The notes under the pieces are model-generated. The model worked only from the letters and a program-made list of their open reading frames with translations, did not search any database and was not told the origin of the DNA. From JAHBNG01 sp039028975 (GTDB lineage Bacteria > Chloroflexota > Anaerolineae > Caldilineales > Caldilineaceae): 64,000 bases of DNA. Positions 27,945 to 37,300 of this stretch are shown here, one piece after another (position 1 is the first letter of the stretch; each line of letters begins with the position of its first letter). Where the stretch lies: positions 1-64,000 of the forward strand of contig JBCCHB010000072.1 in NCBI GenBank assembly GCA_039028975.1. Reading direction: 5' to 3'. The translations under genes were made by a program, and so were the position numbers.

Positions 27945-29222
27945 TCACATCCTTTCTTCGATCTCTTGTAGTTGATTTGTATTAACGCCGTCGCGTTCGA
28001 GAATCCGTATGACTACACTGTGCTTTCGCTGCAGTAACGACGACCAGAGATGGTAGGCAGACACAGTCCTTCCTCTGTCAACCTTCGCTAGATTTTCTGC
28101 CTCCTGGAGAAGATTCTCTGCTTCGAGTGTAAATTTCATATTAAATGGTATTCCAACATAGCCATTTGCTTGACCCAAAACTGAGCGTACTGTTTGAATG
28201 ATCTTCTCGGGGCTGTTCCCGGTATGAATAAGCGATTCCCGAAAGGGAGAATCGGATTCCTCAATGAGTGCTAGAAAGAGATGAGGCGTGCCAACAACAG
28301 AAAACCCACTCTGTGCCGCAATCCGTTGAGCGTGCTCTATCGTCAGCTGATACGTAGAGTCTTCTTCAAGGTCATTGTCTGTGCCAAGCGCATCAATCAA
28401 ACGAGGATTGGTAGACGGATTCTGTGCAATTAGCTCCTTTAAACGGTCAACTATGGCAACGTTCGATAGCTGATTCCGTATTATGTCATCATATAATTGA
28501 ATAAAGACTGGCTGAGGTGCTGCACCAAAGTGATTATTCATTACGTTGATATATTGTTCATAAACGTGATCGACTGAGTTCATTTGGTCACTCATGGCAT
28601 GGCAGATCATAAGCAAGCCATAGAGTTCTAGCTGTTCTGGCTCGATGGCTAACTGTTTGATTAAATAGTGATTTGCTTTTGTCCAGTCGCTGCGAAGCAT
28701 GTGACGAATGCTCAGCATGGATAGCGTTCTATGATAGCGCTGTTCCAAATCGGCTTGTATATTTGCTTTCCAATATTCAAACTCAGGGCCAGCATTTCTG
28801 ACGCTAAATCCACCAAGGAACTCCTGCTTGTATAGGTTAATCGCCTGCTGTAGCATCTCGAGATTGATTTCCTCAATAGAAACGAAATTTGTGGCTTGCT
28901 CAAAGGCTTCAAGGTCACAAAAATAGTCATCTATTTCAAATTGAACCAAATCTCCATTGCGTATCAAGCAATTCTGGGCTTCTTTTGATGCGCCTAATCG
29001 CATAAGATTTTGCCTTATGCGATATAGCGTATCATTGAGTTGTCTAGCAGCATTGGGGGTATCGGGCCAGAAGAGAGTCGCTAGTTTTGTACATTCTACA
29101 GGTATTTTATGCAACACACAGTAGATGAAAACTGCGGTAGATTTTTTTAATTGAAATTCACAAACTTCTCCATTGACTTTAATTTGTGGTGGCCCAAACA
29201 GATAAATGGAAAGCTCGGTCAT
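27945..29222 (-). CDS. BTAD/SARP-like regulator fused to Clp_N repeats
   Basis: This 425-residue protein has an N-terminal winged-helix segment of the OmpR/SARP kind (LSIYLFGPPQIKVNG, then FWPDTPNAARQLNDTLYRIR). A BTAD helical-repeat domain follows (about 100-245; LYKQEFLGGFSV, LLMICHAM). The C-terminal third resembles the ClpA/ClpB N-domain twice: ahead of THLFLALIEE-like GTPHLFLALIEESD (about 310) and FTLEAENLLQEAENLAKVDRGRTVS with HLWSSLLQ (about 370). Clp N-domains bind adaptors or unfolded protein. The ATG at 29222 is chosen because AAGGAGGAATCG precedes it. It heads an operon with the 1531-aa kinase and its receiver. Confidence 0.85.
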   Translation of the reverse strand: MTELSIYLFGPPQIKVNGEVCEFQLKKSTAVFIYCVLHKIPVECTKLATLFWPDTPNAARQLNDTLYRIRQNLMRLGASKEAQNCLIRNGDLVQFEIDDYFCDLEAFEQATNFVSIEEINLEMLQQAINLYKQEFLGGFSVRNAGPEFEYWKANIQADLEQRYHRTLSMLSIRHMLRSDWTKANHYLIKQLAIEPEQLELYGLLMICHAMSDQMNSVDHVYEQYINVMNNHFGAAPQPVFIQLYDDIIRNQLSNVAIVDRLKELIAQNPSTNPRLIDALGTDNDLEEDSTYQLTIEHAQRIAAQSGFSVVGTPHLFLALIEESDSPFRESLIHTGNSPEKIIQTVRSVLGQANGYVGIPFNMKFTLEAENLLQEAENLAKVDRGRTVSAYHLWSSLLQRKHSVVIRILERDGVNTNQLQEIEERM

Positions 29223-29413
29223 CGATTCCTCCTTCATCTCACGCTATGCAGAGCTAATTTGCCTACTATACATTACGCCATTATCGAGCGCCGGTTGTAT
29301 TCTCAACCAGCCTATGGAAAACCTACTCAGCATTTCTGTCCCACGTTGATATAGAAGAGGGTCTAAAATATCGTTTGAGCCACAGATCTCCAGCTTGTTT
29401 GGATGGATTTGGA

Positions 29414-29445
29414 TTGCTCAATAACTTTGCAAAGTTATTGAGCAA
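29414..29445. promoter_or_regulatory. 32-bp perfect palindrome upstream of the BTAD operon
   Basis: TTGCTCAATAACTTTG is followed directly by its exact reverse complement, with no loop and no T-run after it, so it looks more like a protein-binding site than a terminator. It lies about 190 bp before the BTAD/Clp_N start. Confidence 0.65.
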
Positions 29446-29738
29446 TACGTCAAGATAGAGATTATGCGGTGATACTATCTAAAAATTATCTATTCAGTTG
29501 AGGTTTGAATGAAGAATTCCGTATTTTGGGGCTAAAAATTGGAGGTAAGAAAGTGGTTGAGATTATTGGTACAATTCTTTGCTATCGCTGTAATCACCCC
29601 CTTCAGAGTGCTGTAAATGGTCGACACATCTCGTCCATAATGGGTGTTACTTGATAGATCATGACATACTTCTGTGCAAAGTGCCTGCGGCTGCTTACGG
29701 TTCTATGAAACTATGAGCGTTGAAGCAATTTTGAAATT

Positions 29739-29909
29739 CTTCAGAGGGAGATTTTGTTTGGGGAAGACTTCCAAAGACCTATTGATGTACCCTATGGCCC
29801 CAACGACAGCTTCTATGTATTGGATTTTGGCTATTATGAAATGGTATCGCCCATAGAGATGGATATGACCCCAGGCAGCGGCAACCTAGATCACATAGGA
29901 GAACCTAAA
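29739..29909 (+). pseudogene. Remnant of a glucose/sorbosone dehydrogenase-like propeller protein
   Basis: One frame reads GEDFQRPIDVPYGPNDSFYVLDFGYYEM and soon after TPGSGN. That is the closing blade of secreted PQQ/NHL-type sugar dehydrogenase-like proteins (usual form RPIDVxxGPDGxLYVLDFG). No start codon or upstream blades exist, and the similarity ends near 29909. It is a short decayed fragment in a 900-bp gap. A hairpin at 29930-29966 follows it. Confidence 0.5.
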
Positions 29910-30142
29910 TTTGTGGCTCTGACGCTACTGCCCGACGAAGAACATCAGAAACGCTGTTCTTCGGGCTGCGTAAAACTGCCTGCTGTGTCAAATACAACGC
30001 TCATGCGGCCTTCGAAACATTCTGTGGTTGGCCACAGATGAGAATCATTCGATTGCATTTTAGTAGAGTAGATTATTCTCTTTGTGAAAGGGGCGCAAAG
30101 CGCCATCTATGGCAGAGCCAAGTAAGATAGTTAAGAAAGTAT

Positions 30143-30805
30143 TCAGTTCGAGAAATCTGACACCTGTACGGTGCGGCCAGTCACATGATTGTACGACTCG
30201 ACAATCAGCTGAAACGTAACATCCAGTTCTTCCATCGACTGGGGTGTAAAGAGCATCACAAACCCTTCCCAGCCATCCCGTTGATCGGCCCACGGGTGGC
30301 GCTCAGCCCAGCCCTTTTCTGCCGCTTCTAAAGCGCGTTCGTAGGGCAAGGGGGCATGAAGACTGCCATCGGGGTGAATATGGGCAAATTCGCGCCCATT
30401 CACGATTACTTTTGGTCGGACCACGGGGGCCCCGTCACTCAACCACATCCCGTCCGCTCCTGGCAAAGAAACAATGGTGGGTCTGTTTTCAACATCGGGC
30501 AAGGAGAAGGCCCGTCGGTAAAGTTCATCGTTGACTTCTGGCACTGCCTGCACTAAAATTTGTACATGGGGTACGCTGCCCGTTGTCTGTACGCGCGGGC
30601 CAGACCGTTCGGGCAGGGGGGCTAAGGCTGCATCAGGTTCAGGTTCAACCACGGTTGGTTCACTTTCAGACATAGGTTCAGCTTCTTCCTTATCAATTGG
30701 GACGGTATCAAGTGGTACGTTATCAACCGGTATGTTTTGGCAAGCAACAAACAGACCAAGCAGACCAATAACGACAATCAAGCTCCAGCTTTTCCATTTC
30801 ATCAT
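30143..30805 (-). CDS. Lipoprotein with 'luciferase' (DUF5519) domain
   Basis: This 220-residue protein has a lipoprotein signal (LLGLFVAC, Cys at about 22), then an Asp/Pro/Glu-rich linker (about 25-65) and a compact domain with FSLPDVENRP, a REFAHIHPDGSLHAPLP strand and KGWAERHPW. That domain matches the Pfam 'Luciferase' / DUF5519 family, whose name is historical; no light-emitting activity is implied. The two His in HIHPDG are the most conserved part of the family. It is last of three minus-strand exported-protein genes, 33 bp after the previous stop. Confidence 0.8.
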   Translation of the reverse strand: MMKWKSWSLIVVIGLLGLFVACQNIPVDNVPLDTVPIDKEEAEPMSESEPTVVEPEPDAALAPLPERSGPRVQTTGSVPHVQILVQAVPEVNDELYRRAFSLPDVENRPTIVSLPGADGMWLSDGAPVVRPKVIVNGREFAHIHPDGSLHAPLPYERALEAAEKGWAERHPWADQRDGWEGFVMLFTPQSMEELDVTFQLIVESYNHVTGRTVQVSDFSN

Positions 30806-30837
30806 TCTGATTTCATCCTCGCGTTAATTCGCATCTG

Positions 30838-32082
30838 TTATTTGATGTAAAATGACAGCTCAACATAATCGCTCAAAACCCCATCATTAACGGAGGCACT
30901 CAAATCTCGATCGAGTAGCCCCCGTAAATTATTGGCGGCAACATCTTCTAGTTTGGTGTCGATTTCGACGGTATACGCGCCAATTTCCCAATCTTCGCTT
31001 GGGTTAAATTTCCACACGGTTTCTGCCTGCTCTAACTCGATGGTTCCTGTGATAGTCTCCCCAGAGGGGGCAATAACTTGAATTAGCCGTTTGGCAAGCG
31101 CGTGGTCAAACGGTCGTAAAAACTCAATGACTAGCCCATCATGGGAATTGGCCTGAGGAACATGGATGACCCATTGCTCGGGATTGGGGGCCGTACGCAG
31201 GGGGGGAACAACTGTAAAGCGTTTTGAAAAACGCTGCTTTAGTTTTCCACCTTCGGCATCTTGGAAATCGCGTTCAATGACCAAACGAAAACTATGACCT
31301 TCCTGCAGAGCTGGCCCGAACTTTAAATTGGAGCCCACTCCTTGCTTAATACGGCCTGGATCAAGGAGCAAGGTCAGACGCTGTTGGCTAGGATCCCATA
31401 ATTCCTGCTTAAAGCGCATGAGCGCGCCACGAACTTCATTTCCTTCCTCATCGAAAAGTCTGACGTTTTGGTCTGAAAAACCTCTACGCATTGGAGTGGA
31501 AAAATAGATATAGAACCGTAAGAGATTCTCAGGGATGAACTCTCCAGTCGGATAGATGCGTGTCACCTCTGTTACCTGAGATGATCTCTGTTTTGGAATG
31601 GAGAACGAAACGTCCATTAATTCTTCAGTGCCAGAATTCTTTGATTCACCGGAGCCTTCCAAGAACTTATGAACTGTTTGATCGACCAGCACGCGGTAGA
31701 AAACGCCCGCTGAAAATGGGAAGTCCGGGATAAATTCTACATATTCTGAAGAATAGGTATACGATCCCTGAATGGGTAACGTGTTTTTTTGATCAGAGAG
31801 ACCGCTATCCACATACACAGTAAACAGAGGTTCCTGCTGCACTCGCTGCTCATCCGATAAATCTTGGAAATTCTGAATGAGCAGCTTGACTGTTTCGTTC
31901 TCACTCTTTGGAAGAATTAGAACAGGAGCTTGCAAATTATGGGTGGGCGGCTTGGCTGTACTGTTCTCACCGTTTGCAAGAATCAGAACAGAAGCACTGG
32001 TTGCTCCTGCTCCAATTCCAAACAAGATGAAAATAATCAGCAAGCCTATAGGGAAATGCTCTTTAATTATTTTCATCATCAT
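30838..32082 (-). CDS. Exported Ig-like domain protein
   Basis: This 414-residue protein has an N-terminal signal anchor (KIIKEHFPIG, then LLIIFILFGIGAGA) and three bacterial Ig-like (SbsA/Big_5 type) beta-sandwiches, the middle one with LRFYIYFSTPMRRG and FDEEGNEVRGAL. No catalytic motif is visible. An earlier in-frame ATG at 32145 would overlap the upstream gene by 61 bp and put the signal segment 20 residues inside, so the ATG at 32082, two bases after the upstream TAA, is preferred; coupling with that gene is likely. Confidence 0.8.
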   Translation of the reverse strand: MMMKIIKEHFPIGLLIIFILFGIGAGATSASVLILANGENSTAKPPTHNLQAPVLILPKSENETVKLLIQNFQDLSDEQRVQQEPLFTVYVDSGLSDQKNTLPIQGSYTYSSEYVEFIPDFPFSAGVFYRVLVDQTVHKFLEGSGESKNSGTEELMDVSFSIPKQRSSQVTEVTRIYPTGEFIPENLLRFYIYFSTPMRRGFSDQNVRLFDEEGNEVRGALMRFKQELWDPSQQRLTLLLDPGRIKQGVGSNLKFGPALQEGHSFRLVIERDFQDAEGGKLKQRFSKRFTVVPPLRTAPNPEQWVIHVPQANSHDGLVIEFLRPFDHALAKRLIQVIAPSGETITGTIELEQAETVWKFNPSEDWEIGAYTVEIDTKLEDVAANNLRGLLDRDLSASVNDGVLSDYVELSFYIK

Positions 32083-32084
32083 CT

Positions 32085-33467
32085 TTATTGCTGACTTCTT
32101 TCCATTAATTCTTGCATCCGATTCATTAACGTCATAGGCGGCCATTCAGCGCCAGGAAAATCAAACTCGGCCATGAGATAATGGAGCTGGAATCCTCCGC
32201 CGAATCCGCCATGATTTTCTAAATTAAGCGCTCCTGTATAGGGGTCACGCACGATGGCTGCATAATTATTATCATTGAATTTATCCATATGCAAAACTGT
32301 GCCAACGGTTGGGAAGTCAGTCCCACCGACCCCCTGCCGTTCTCCTAACTGACTATTTTCCCAAGTGATTTCTTCAGCGGCAACCGCCTCATCCAAACTG
32401 ATTTTCATTGTTGTGAAAGCGGCATTGGTGACCATGATAAACGGTTTACCATCCTCACTACTAAAGGAAAACATGTCGATTGGTTGACCAGTACCCATCT
32501 CTGCCACTGTCTTTCCTGACACCGTGGCACCATCTTCCAGATCGGCTAAAGGAAAAAGGACCAGTGGTGAGCAGGTATAAGAGGCAACCAAGTAATCCTC
32601 GCCTTGGATTTCCGTAACGACTTGCGCGCGAATCGGGGCCCTCGTTTCAAAATTTAGGTGGTTCTTATGGTAAATCCCAATCTTGCTAGCACTATATTCG
32701 CCAGTAAAAGGATACGGTATTCTCCTTAATGTAGAAGAAAACTCCTCATTAGAAACGCCAGCAACAAAAAGTTCTCCCTTGTAGTAATCGATATCCATAA
32801 TCGCCAAGGTACGAACGGAAGCTTCTGCTTTGATGAGATCCTTTTTGGTTGGAGGTACCATCATGCCGCGTGGTTGAAATTGCGTATCCATATCCGGTAC
32901 GTCATTGAGGGCTTGCTTTGAAAAGCTGAGTTCATCTAAGCGAAGATTTTCTATATTGCCTTGTTGATCTACTGTGACAATCGCAGGCTTTCCATTAAAT
33001 CCATGACCACGGGTGACAGACAAATAGACTTCCTGCGTCTGAGGATGGACCATCATATCATTGATTGTGACTTCTGCTGCATTCACCCCTAGAACATTGG
33101 CAACCGCAATATCAATATTATCAATCGGCGTCGTCCCCACAACTGCATCATCTGCCGGAGCCGTATCTGAAGTTGCATCATCTGCAGACGCTGTATCCGA
33201 ATTTGCATCATCTGCCGGCGCTGTATCCACCGCTTCAGACACCTCTTCTTCGCCTACATCGAACGCGAAAACAGCGCCTCCGATCCAATCACCAACAAAT
33301 AAAATACCATCTGGACTGAACCCCAGCGCCCCTGCCGACTGGATGTCCAGTATCTCTTCCTCCGTTCCTTGGCGAGCCATGGCTTGTGTACTCAAACCAA
33401 TGCCTAACAGAAGGAAAGCTAGCGAAATGATACTCAAGGATCTAAAATTTACAGCGATTCTTTTCAT
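32085..33467 (-). CDS. Secreted propeller-like protein of unknown function
   Basis: This 460-residue protein has a cleavable signal peptide (LAFLLLGIGLSTQAMA). A propeller-like blade start (ALGFSPDGILFVGDW) is followed by an Asp/Ala-rich low-complexity insert of near-identical ADDA-SDTAP units (about 85-110), then more blade-like strands (YLSVTRGHGFNGKP, IMDIDYYKGELFVAG). AAAGGATAGTC precedes the ATG. The insert looks like a repeat expansion at the DNA level. It is first of the three-gene exported set and divergent from the kinase at 33827. Substrate is unknown. Confidence 0.8.
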   Translation of the reverse strand: MKRIAVNFRSLSIISLAFLLLGIGLSTQAMARQGTEEEILDIQSAGALGFSPDGILFVGDWIGGAVFAFDVGEEEVSEAVDTAPADDANSDTASADDATSDTAPADDAVVGTTPIDNIDIAVANVLGVNAAEVTINDMMVHPQTQEVYLSVTRGHGFNGKPAIVTVDQQGNIENLRLDELSFSKQALNDVPDMDTQFQPRGMMVPPTKKDLIKAEASVRTLAIMDIDYYKGELFVAGVSNEEFSSTLRRIPYPFTGEYSASKIGIYHKNHLNFETRAPIRAQVVTEIQGEDYLVASYTCSPLVLFPLADLEDGATVSGKTVAEMGTGQPIDMFSFSSEDGKPFIMVTNAAFTTMKISLDEAVAAEEITWENSQLGERQGVGGTDFPTVGTVLHMDKFNDNNYAAIVRDPYTGALNLENHGGFGGGFQLHYLMAEFDFPGAEWPPMTLMNRMQELMERSQQ

Positions 33468-33498
33468 CTGACTATCCTTTCATTTAAACTCTGCTCTG

Positions 33499-33554
33499 TT
33501 TGAAAACGAAAGTTTGCTCTTTCCTGTACACCGAAGGAAAACTTTCGTTTCAAA
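33499..33554. terminator. Inverted-repeat hairpin
   Basis: TTTGAAAACGAAAGTTT (33499-33515) pairs with AAACTTTCGTTTCAAA (33539-33554) with one bulged A. It lies just upstream of the propeller gene in the divergent region, so a regulatory hairpin or operator is as likely as a terminator. Confidence 0.5.
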
Positions 33555-33648
33555 GCAACCGCACTGTAATCGCGTGTTTGTGTAAATTCGAGGGACCTGA
33601 ACAGTGTAGCGCCTTCGTCCGTAACTGTGTAGTGGCAACCGTCAGTCA

Positions 33649-33718
33649 AGGTGTCATGAAACGCTAGTACACAAAGGCAAGGTGTCACATGACAGATGGC
33701 ACTGGAAAATATGACACC
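33649..33718. promoter_or_regulatory. Cluster of GGTGTCA motifs in divergent promoter region
   Basis: AAGGTGTCA occurs at 33649 and 33679, and the inverted TGACACC at 33712. The sites are about 30 bp apart (three helical turns), between the divergent exported-protein operon and the two-component pair, and may bind the response regulator at 35244. Confidence 0.4.
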
Positions 33719-33826
33719 AGCCGTGTTATGATTATTTTTTATAGGATAAGAAAGTATAAAAATCAGCCACGAAACATGGCCAGGTTCTGGCTGAATGCTG
33801 ATGGCTGAACTGCTGAAGGCTTTTTC

Positions 33827-35137
33827 ATGAAGGCAGAGACTGATCTCGCTAATCAATCCGAACTAGGCCTGATCCCAACAATGCGTATCTTTGTTGTCTA
33901 CTGGATCGCGCACTGGATAGTGCTTCCTCTCTTTTTTATCTTGGTCTTTGGTGCAGAAGGTTATTTCACAGGGTTTCAGCTCAGCATTTTAGTCGGTATT
34001 CATGTTTGGTCATTGGTCTTACTAAGTTGGCGCGTTGTCCAGCAGTGGTTGAGAAATTGGTTATTGCCTATCGTTATCTTATCCGCATCGATTCCCTTCT
34101 TTCTTGAGCGAATTTGGCGCATTCTACCTTTACTCCAACCCTTGCCCGAGTTAGCTTCAAAGGTAAGTGCAGTGCCGCTTTCTGATGATTTTGTCCTGCT
34201 CACCCTAATTGTGGCATGGCAATATCGCTTTCGGGCGGTAGCACTCTATGTACTCATGATAACGCTGTTGGATACAGCAATATCATTGCCTGTCCGCGAT
34301 ATTCAGATGAGTGCATTTTTCGACATGACGATACAGATCATCTTTCGCTGCGTTATTTATTTGTTGCTGGGATTTGTCGTCACCCGATTACGTGGTATCA
34401 ATCGAAAACAACGGCAGGATCTTATGGAAGCCCACGAAGAACAAGTGGCCGCCAATCAAAAATTAACCCAGCATGCCGCGACTGTAGAACAGTTAACGGT
34501 CAGCCAAGAACGCAACCGCTTGGCCCGAGAACTGCACGATACATTGGCCCACTCGCTGAGTGCGATTGCGGTTCAGCTACAGGCAATCGGCTCCCTTTGG
34601 GATGTGAATCCGCAGCGGGCACAAACGATTTTAGTGCAAGCAGAAAAATCAGCTGACGATGGTCTTATCGAGGCCCGACGTGCGCTGCAGGCATTGCGGG
34701 CTGCGCCATTAGAAGAGTTTGGGTTGACAATATCTTTACGCGAACTGGCTGAGTCAGCAGCGGAACGGGCAGATTTAGCGGTCGAAATCGAACTTCCCGA
34801 TTTAACCGTCCCTCTCGCCGACCATGTAGAGCAGAACGTTTACCGCGTTCTGCAGGAAGCCTTGGAAAATGTCGTTCGTCATGCCCGCGCCCGTCATCTA
34901 ACTGTACAGATGAAACAGCATGCCTACCACCTCACTTTCCTTGTTGCTGATGATGGCCTGGGGTTTGATCCAGCAGAGAGCAATGCGCAGATGCGGCAGA
35001 TGGGTCTGCGCGGTATGCGAGAACGGGCCGAATTAATAGGGAGTAGGTTAACCATCGAAAGTCAACTACAACGGGGAACTCAAATTAGACTGACCGTGAT
35101 GCTTGATAGCGGAGCAGAAGAAATATCGGTCGTATAG
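33827..35137 (+). CDS. NarL-family sensor histidine kinase
   Basis: This 436-residue kinase has five or six membrane helices in the first 185 residues with short loops. A coiled coil (KQRQDLMEAHEEQVAANQK) leads to a HisKA_3 domain with the phospho-His in LARELHDTLAHSLSA (about 240). The HATPase domain shows NVYRVLQEALENVVRHA, DDGLGFDP and GLRGMRERAEL. It pairs with the regulator 106 bp downstream. Sensing is probably at the membrane. Confidence 0.93.
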   Translation: MKAETDLANQSELGLIPTMRIFVVYWIAHWIVLPLFFILVFGAEGYFTGFQLSILVGIHVWSLVLLSWRVVQQWLRNWLLPIVILSASIPFFLERIWRILPLLQPLPELASKVSAVPLSDDFVLLTLIVAWQYRFRAVALYVLMITLLDTAISLPVRDIQMSAFFDMTIQIIFRCVIYLLLGFVVTRLRGINRKQRQDLMEAHEEQVAANQKLTQHAATVEQLTVSQERNRLARELHDTLAHSLSAIAVQLQAIGSLWDVNPQRAQTILVQAEKSADDGLIEARRALQALRAAPLEEFGLTISLRELAESAAERADLAVEIELPDLTVPLADHVEQNVYRVLQEALENVVRHARARHLTVQMKQHAYHLTFLVADDGLGFDPAESNAQMRQMGLRGMRERAELIGSRLTIESQLQRGTQIRLTVMLDSGAEEISVV

Positions 35138-35243
35138 CGATGGTTGTGTAAAATGCGCAATCGAGGGCATCTCCACTCAGAAGAGTTGAAATTTTACACA
35201 AACTTCGTTTTACCATCAATATCAGGAGTAGAAGCGTAACCTC

Positions 35244-35876
35244 ATGCAACATATTCGCGTATTGCTTTGTGATGATCAGACTGTCGTCCGTGACGGTCTA
35301 GAGGCGATTCTCAGCGTGGTCCCGCACATTGAGGTCGTGGGCGCGGCTGAACATGGCGCAGAGGCTGTCCAGTTGGTAGAGCGTTTCCAGCCGCACGTCG
35401 TATTGATGGATTTGAACATGCCGGTGATGAACGGCATACAGGCCACGCGCCAGATTCGCGAGCGCTTCCCAGATGTGCAAGTGTTGGCGCTGACTACCTA
35501 TGCTACAGATGAATGGGTCTATGACGCGATTCGGGCTGGTGCCGCTGGCTACCTGCTCAAAAATACCAAGCGAGATATGCTGGTGGCTGCTATTGAGGGA
35601 ACAGCCGCGGGAGAGGCCCAGCTTAGCCCTGATGTGGCGCGTAAGTTGATGAATTACGTTGCAGATACGTCGGTCCAGTCTTTCGAAGAGCTGAGTAAAC
35701 GTGAACGCGAAATTTTGCATCTGATTACCCAAGGCAGAACCAATCCAGAGATTGCGGAGCAACTGAACTTGGCCACTGGGACCGTGCGTAATTATGTTAG
35801 TGAAATTCTTGCCAAGCTGGGCGTGCCGGATCGAGCCGCTGCCGCCGCCCTTGCCGTTAAGTTAGGGGTCAGCTAA
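35244..35876 (+). CDS. NarL-family response regulator
   Basis: This 210-residue regulator has a receiver (LLCDDQTVVRDG, phospho-Asp in VVLMDLNMP at about 55, Lys in YLLKN) and a LuxR/GerE helix-turn-helix (LSKREREILHLITQGRTNPE, then ATGTVRNYVSEIL). It is the cognate partner of the upstream kinase. AGGAG lies about 14 bases before the ATG, a loose spacing. Likely targets include the divergent exported-protein operon. Confidence 0.93.
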   Translation: MQHIRVLLCDDQTVVRDGLEAILSVVPHIEVVGAAEHGAEAVQLVERFQPHVVLMDLNMPVMNGIQATRQIRERFPDVQVLALTTYATDEWVYDAIRAGAAGYLLKNTKRDMLVAAIEGTAAGEAQLSPDVARKLMNYVADTSVQSFEELSKREREILHLITQGRTNPEIAEQLNLATGTVRNYVSEILAKLGVPDRAAAAALAVKLGVS

Positions 35877-35932
35877 GGCTGGTGCAAGATTGTTACACAG
35901 TGTAGCATCGCCGCAACCGAACTTTCGAACTG

Positions 35933-36238
35933 CTATGGCACAGAATATGCCAGCAGTAACGTAACATCTTCGCGCATGACACAGTTTGTGCCGGTTGGTG
36001 GCACAGAGGCTAATGTTTGGGTCAGATTAATAGGATTCCCAAAGGCCTCAAAGGGGTTTTCGCCTCGTTCCATCATTGCAAACAGCTCGGCCGACAAATC
36101 TTTTAAGAACTCACACTGTGAGTTATCTATTCGGCAGTGGTAAAATTTGCGTAAGCTATCTCGGTACCCTTTTTGGTCGCTACGCCTATGGAAAAAGTAT
36201 GGAGTAGAGGAGGCGTAAGGAGCAGCGATTTTACGCAA
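35933..36238 (-). pseudogene. Possible gene remnant, unknown family
   Basis: An open frame of about 100 codons has protein-like content (YRDSLRKFYHCRIDNSQ, LFAMMERGENPFEAFGNPI, MREDVTLLLAYSVP) but no ATG or GTG start before its conserved-looking half, and a stop just upstream. Only a TTG at 36238 could begin it. It may be the 3' end of a lost gene. I do not recognise the family. Confidence 0.3.
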
Positions 36239-36367
36239 TGAATATGGGAATCTTTTGGGATATCATACAGCGGTTGTGGACAAATCGGATCCTCCCTGTT
36301 GCCAAAACATAATGAACCAATACCCGTTTGGGCGCAGAGCAAAGCATGGTTACATAGAGACAGATAT

Positions 36368-37300
36368 ATGACTTCTACAAACGATGCCACCAACCGCAAG
36401 ACAGACATACCTCTGCACACATTTCGCTCTGGATTACGGCAGTTCCGCACGGATATCCCTTTTGTACACGTGAACTTTGTGGATGTCGCCGAGTTGGCGC
36501 AAGTGGCCTACCCACACCGCCATAACTTCTACGAGATTTTGTATGTAACAGGCGGTGAAGGAACTCATTTTGTCGACTTCAACGCCTATCCAGTTGAAGC
36601 GGGTACGGTCTACTTTATCTCACCTGGACAGGTTCATTATTGGAAGACGTCTGTGCCACTAGAAGGTGAAATTTTCCTTTTTACGGAAGATTTCCTCTTG
36701 CTTGCGCCGTCGGACTACATGGTGCTGCACGAATTTTCTTTTTTCCACTCTATCGAGGACACACCCGCGCTAGCGTTGAGTACTGAAGAACGCAACCTGG
36801 TGGAATCATTGATTCAGCCAATTGCTGGTGAATACCAAGCAAGCAAATTCAGAAGTGACTCAGTCCTGCGCGCCTACCTGCACGTTTTGCTTGTAGCAAT
36901 GCAGCGGATCTATACTGCACGTGAAGAAAACGCCCTTTCTATCAACGAATCGGAAGGCGCAACGCCTAAACTTATGCGCCACTTCAAACAGCTGGTGGCC
37001 CAACAATTCACGACCGAACAATCTGTTCAAGCATATGCTGACCAGCTGGGCGTCACCCTCAGCCACTTGAACAACACCGTCAAGGCCGTGACGGGGCAAA
37101 CGCCGGGGCAGCTTATCCGCCAGGAGGTTGTGCTGGAAGCGAAACGGCTCTTTACGCATACGGACTTAACCAGCGCAGAGATAGGCTATCGTCTCTCCTT
37201 TGACGATCCATCGTACTTTGGTCGCTTCTTTAAACGCGAGACGGCTATGAATACTAAACAATTTCGGGAAAGTATTGCTAAGAACTATCAACAAGTATGA
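36368..37300 (+). CDS. AraC-family transcriptional regulator
   Basis: This 310-residue protein has an N-terminal cupin ligand-binding domain (PHRHNFYEILYVTGGEGTHF, with histidines placed as in cupin motif 1) and a C-terminal double helix-turn-helix (VQAYADQLGVTLSHLNNTVK, then AEIGYRLSFDDPSYFGRFFK). Such proteins usually sense sugars or aromatic acids. The ATG at 36368 gives a normal length; an upstream TTG at 36299 would only add a non-conserved tail. It lies upstream of the methyltransferase/dehydratase/lactonase genes on the same strand and may control them. Confidence 0.9.
   Translation: MTSTNDATNRKTDIPLHTFRSGLRQFRTDIPFVHVNFVDVAELAQVAYPHRHNFYEILYVTGGEGTHFVDFNAYPVEAGTVYFISPGQVHYWKTSVPLEGEIFLFTEDFLLLAPSDYMVLHEFSFFHSIEDTPALALSTEERNLVESLIQPIAGEYQASKFRSDSVLRAYLHVLLVAMQRIYTAREENALSINESEGATPKLMRHFKQLVAQQFTTEQSVQAYADQLGVTLSHLNNTVKAVTGQTPGQLIRQEVVLEAKRLFTHTDLTSAEIGYRLSFDDPSYFGRFFKRETAMNTKQFRESIAKNYQQV

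Noticed and set aside
30143..30805. True bacterial luciferase
   Set aside because: Only the DUF5519 'Luciferase' fold name applies; the flavin luciferase LuxAB fold and motifs are absent.
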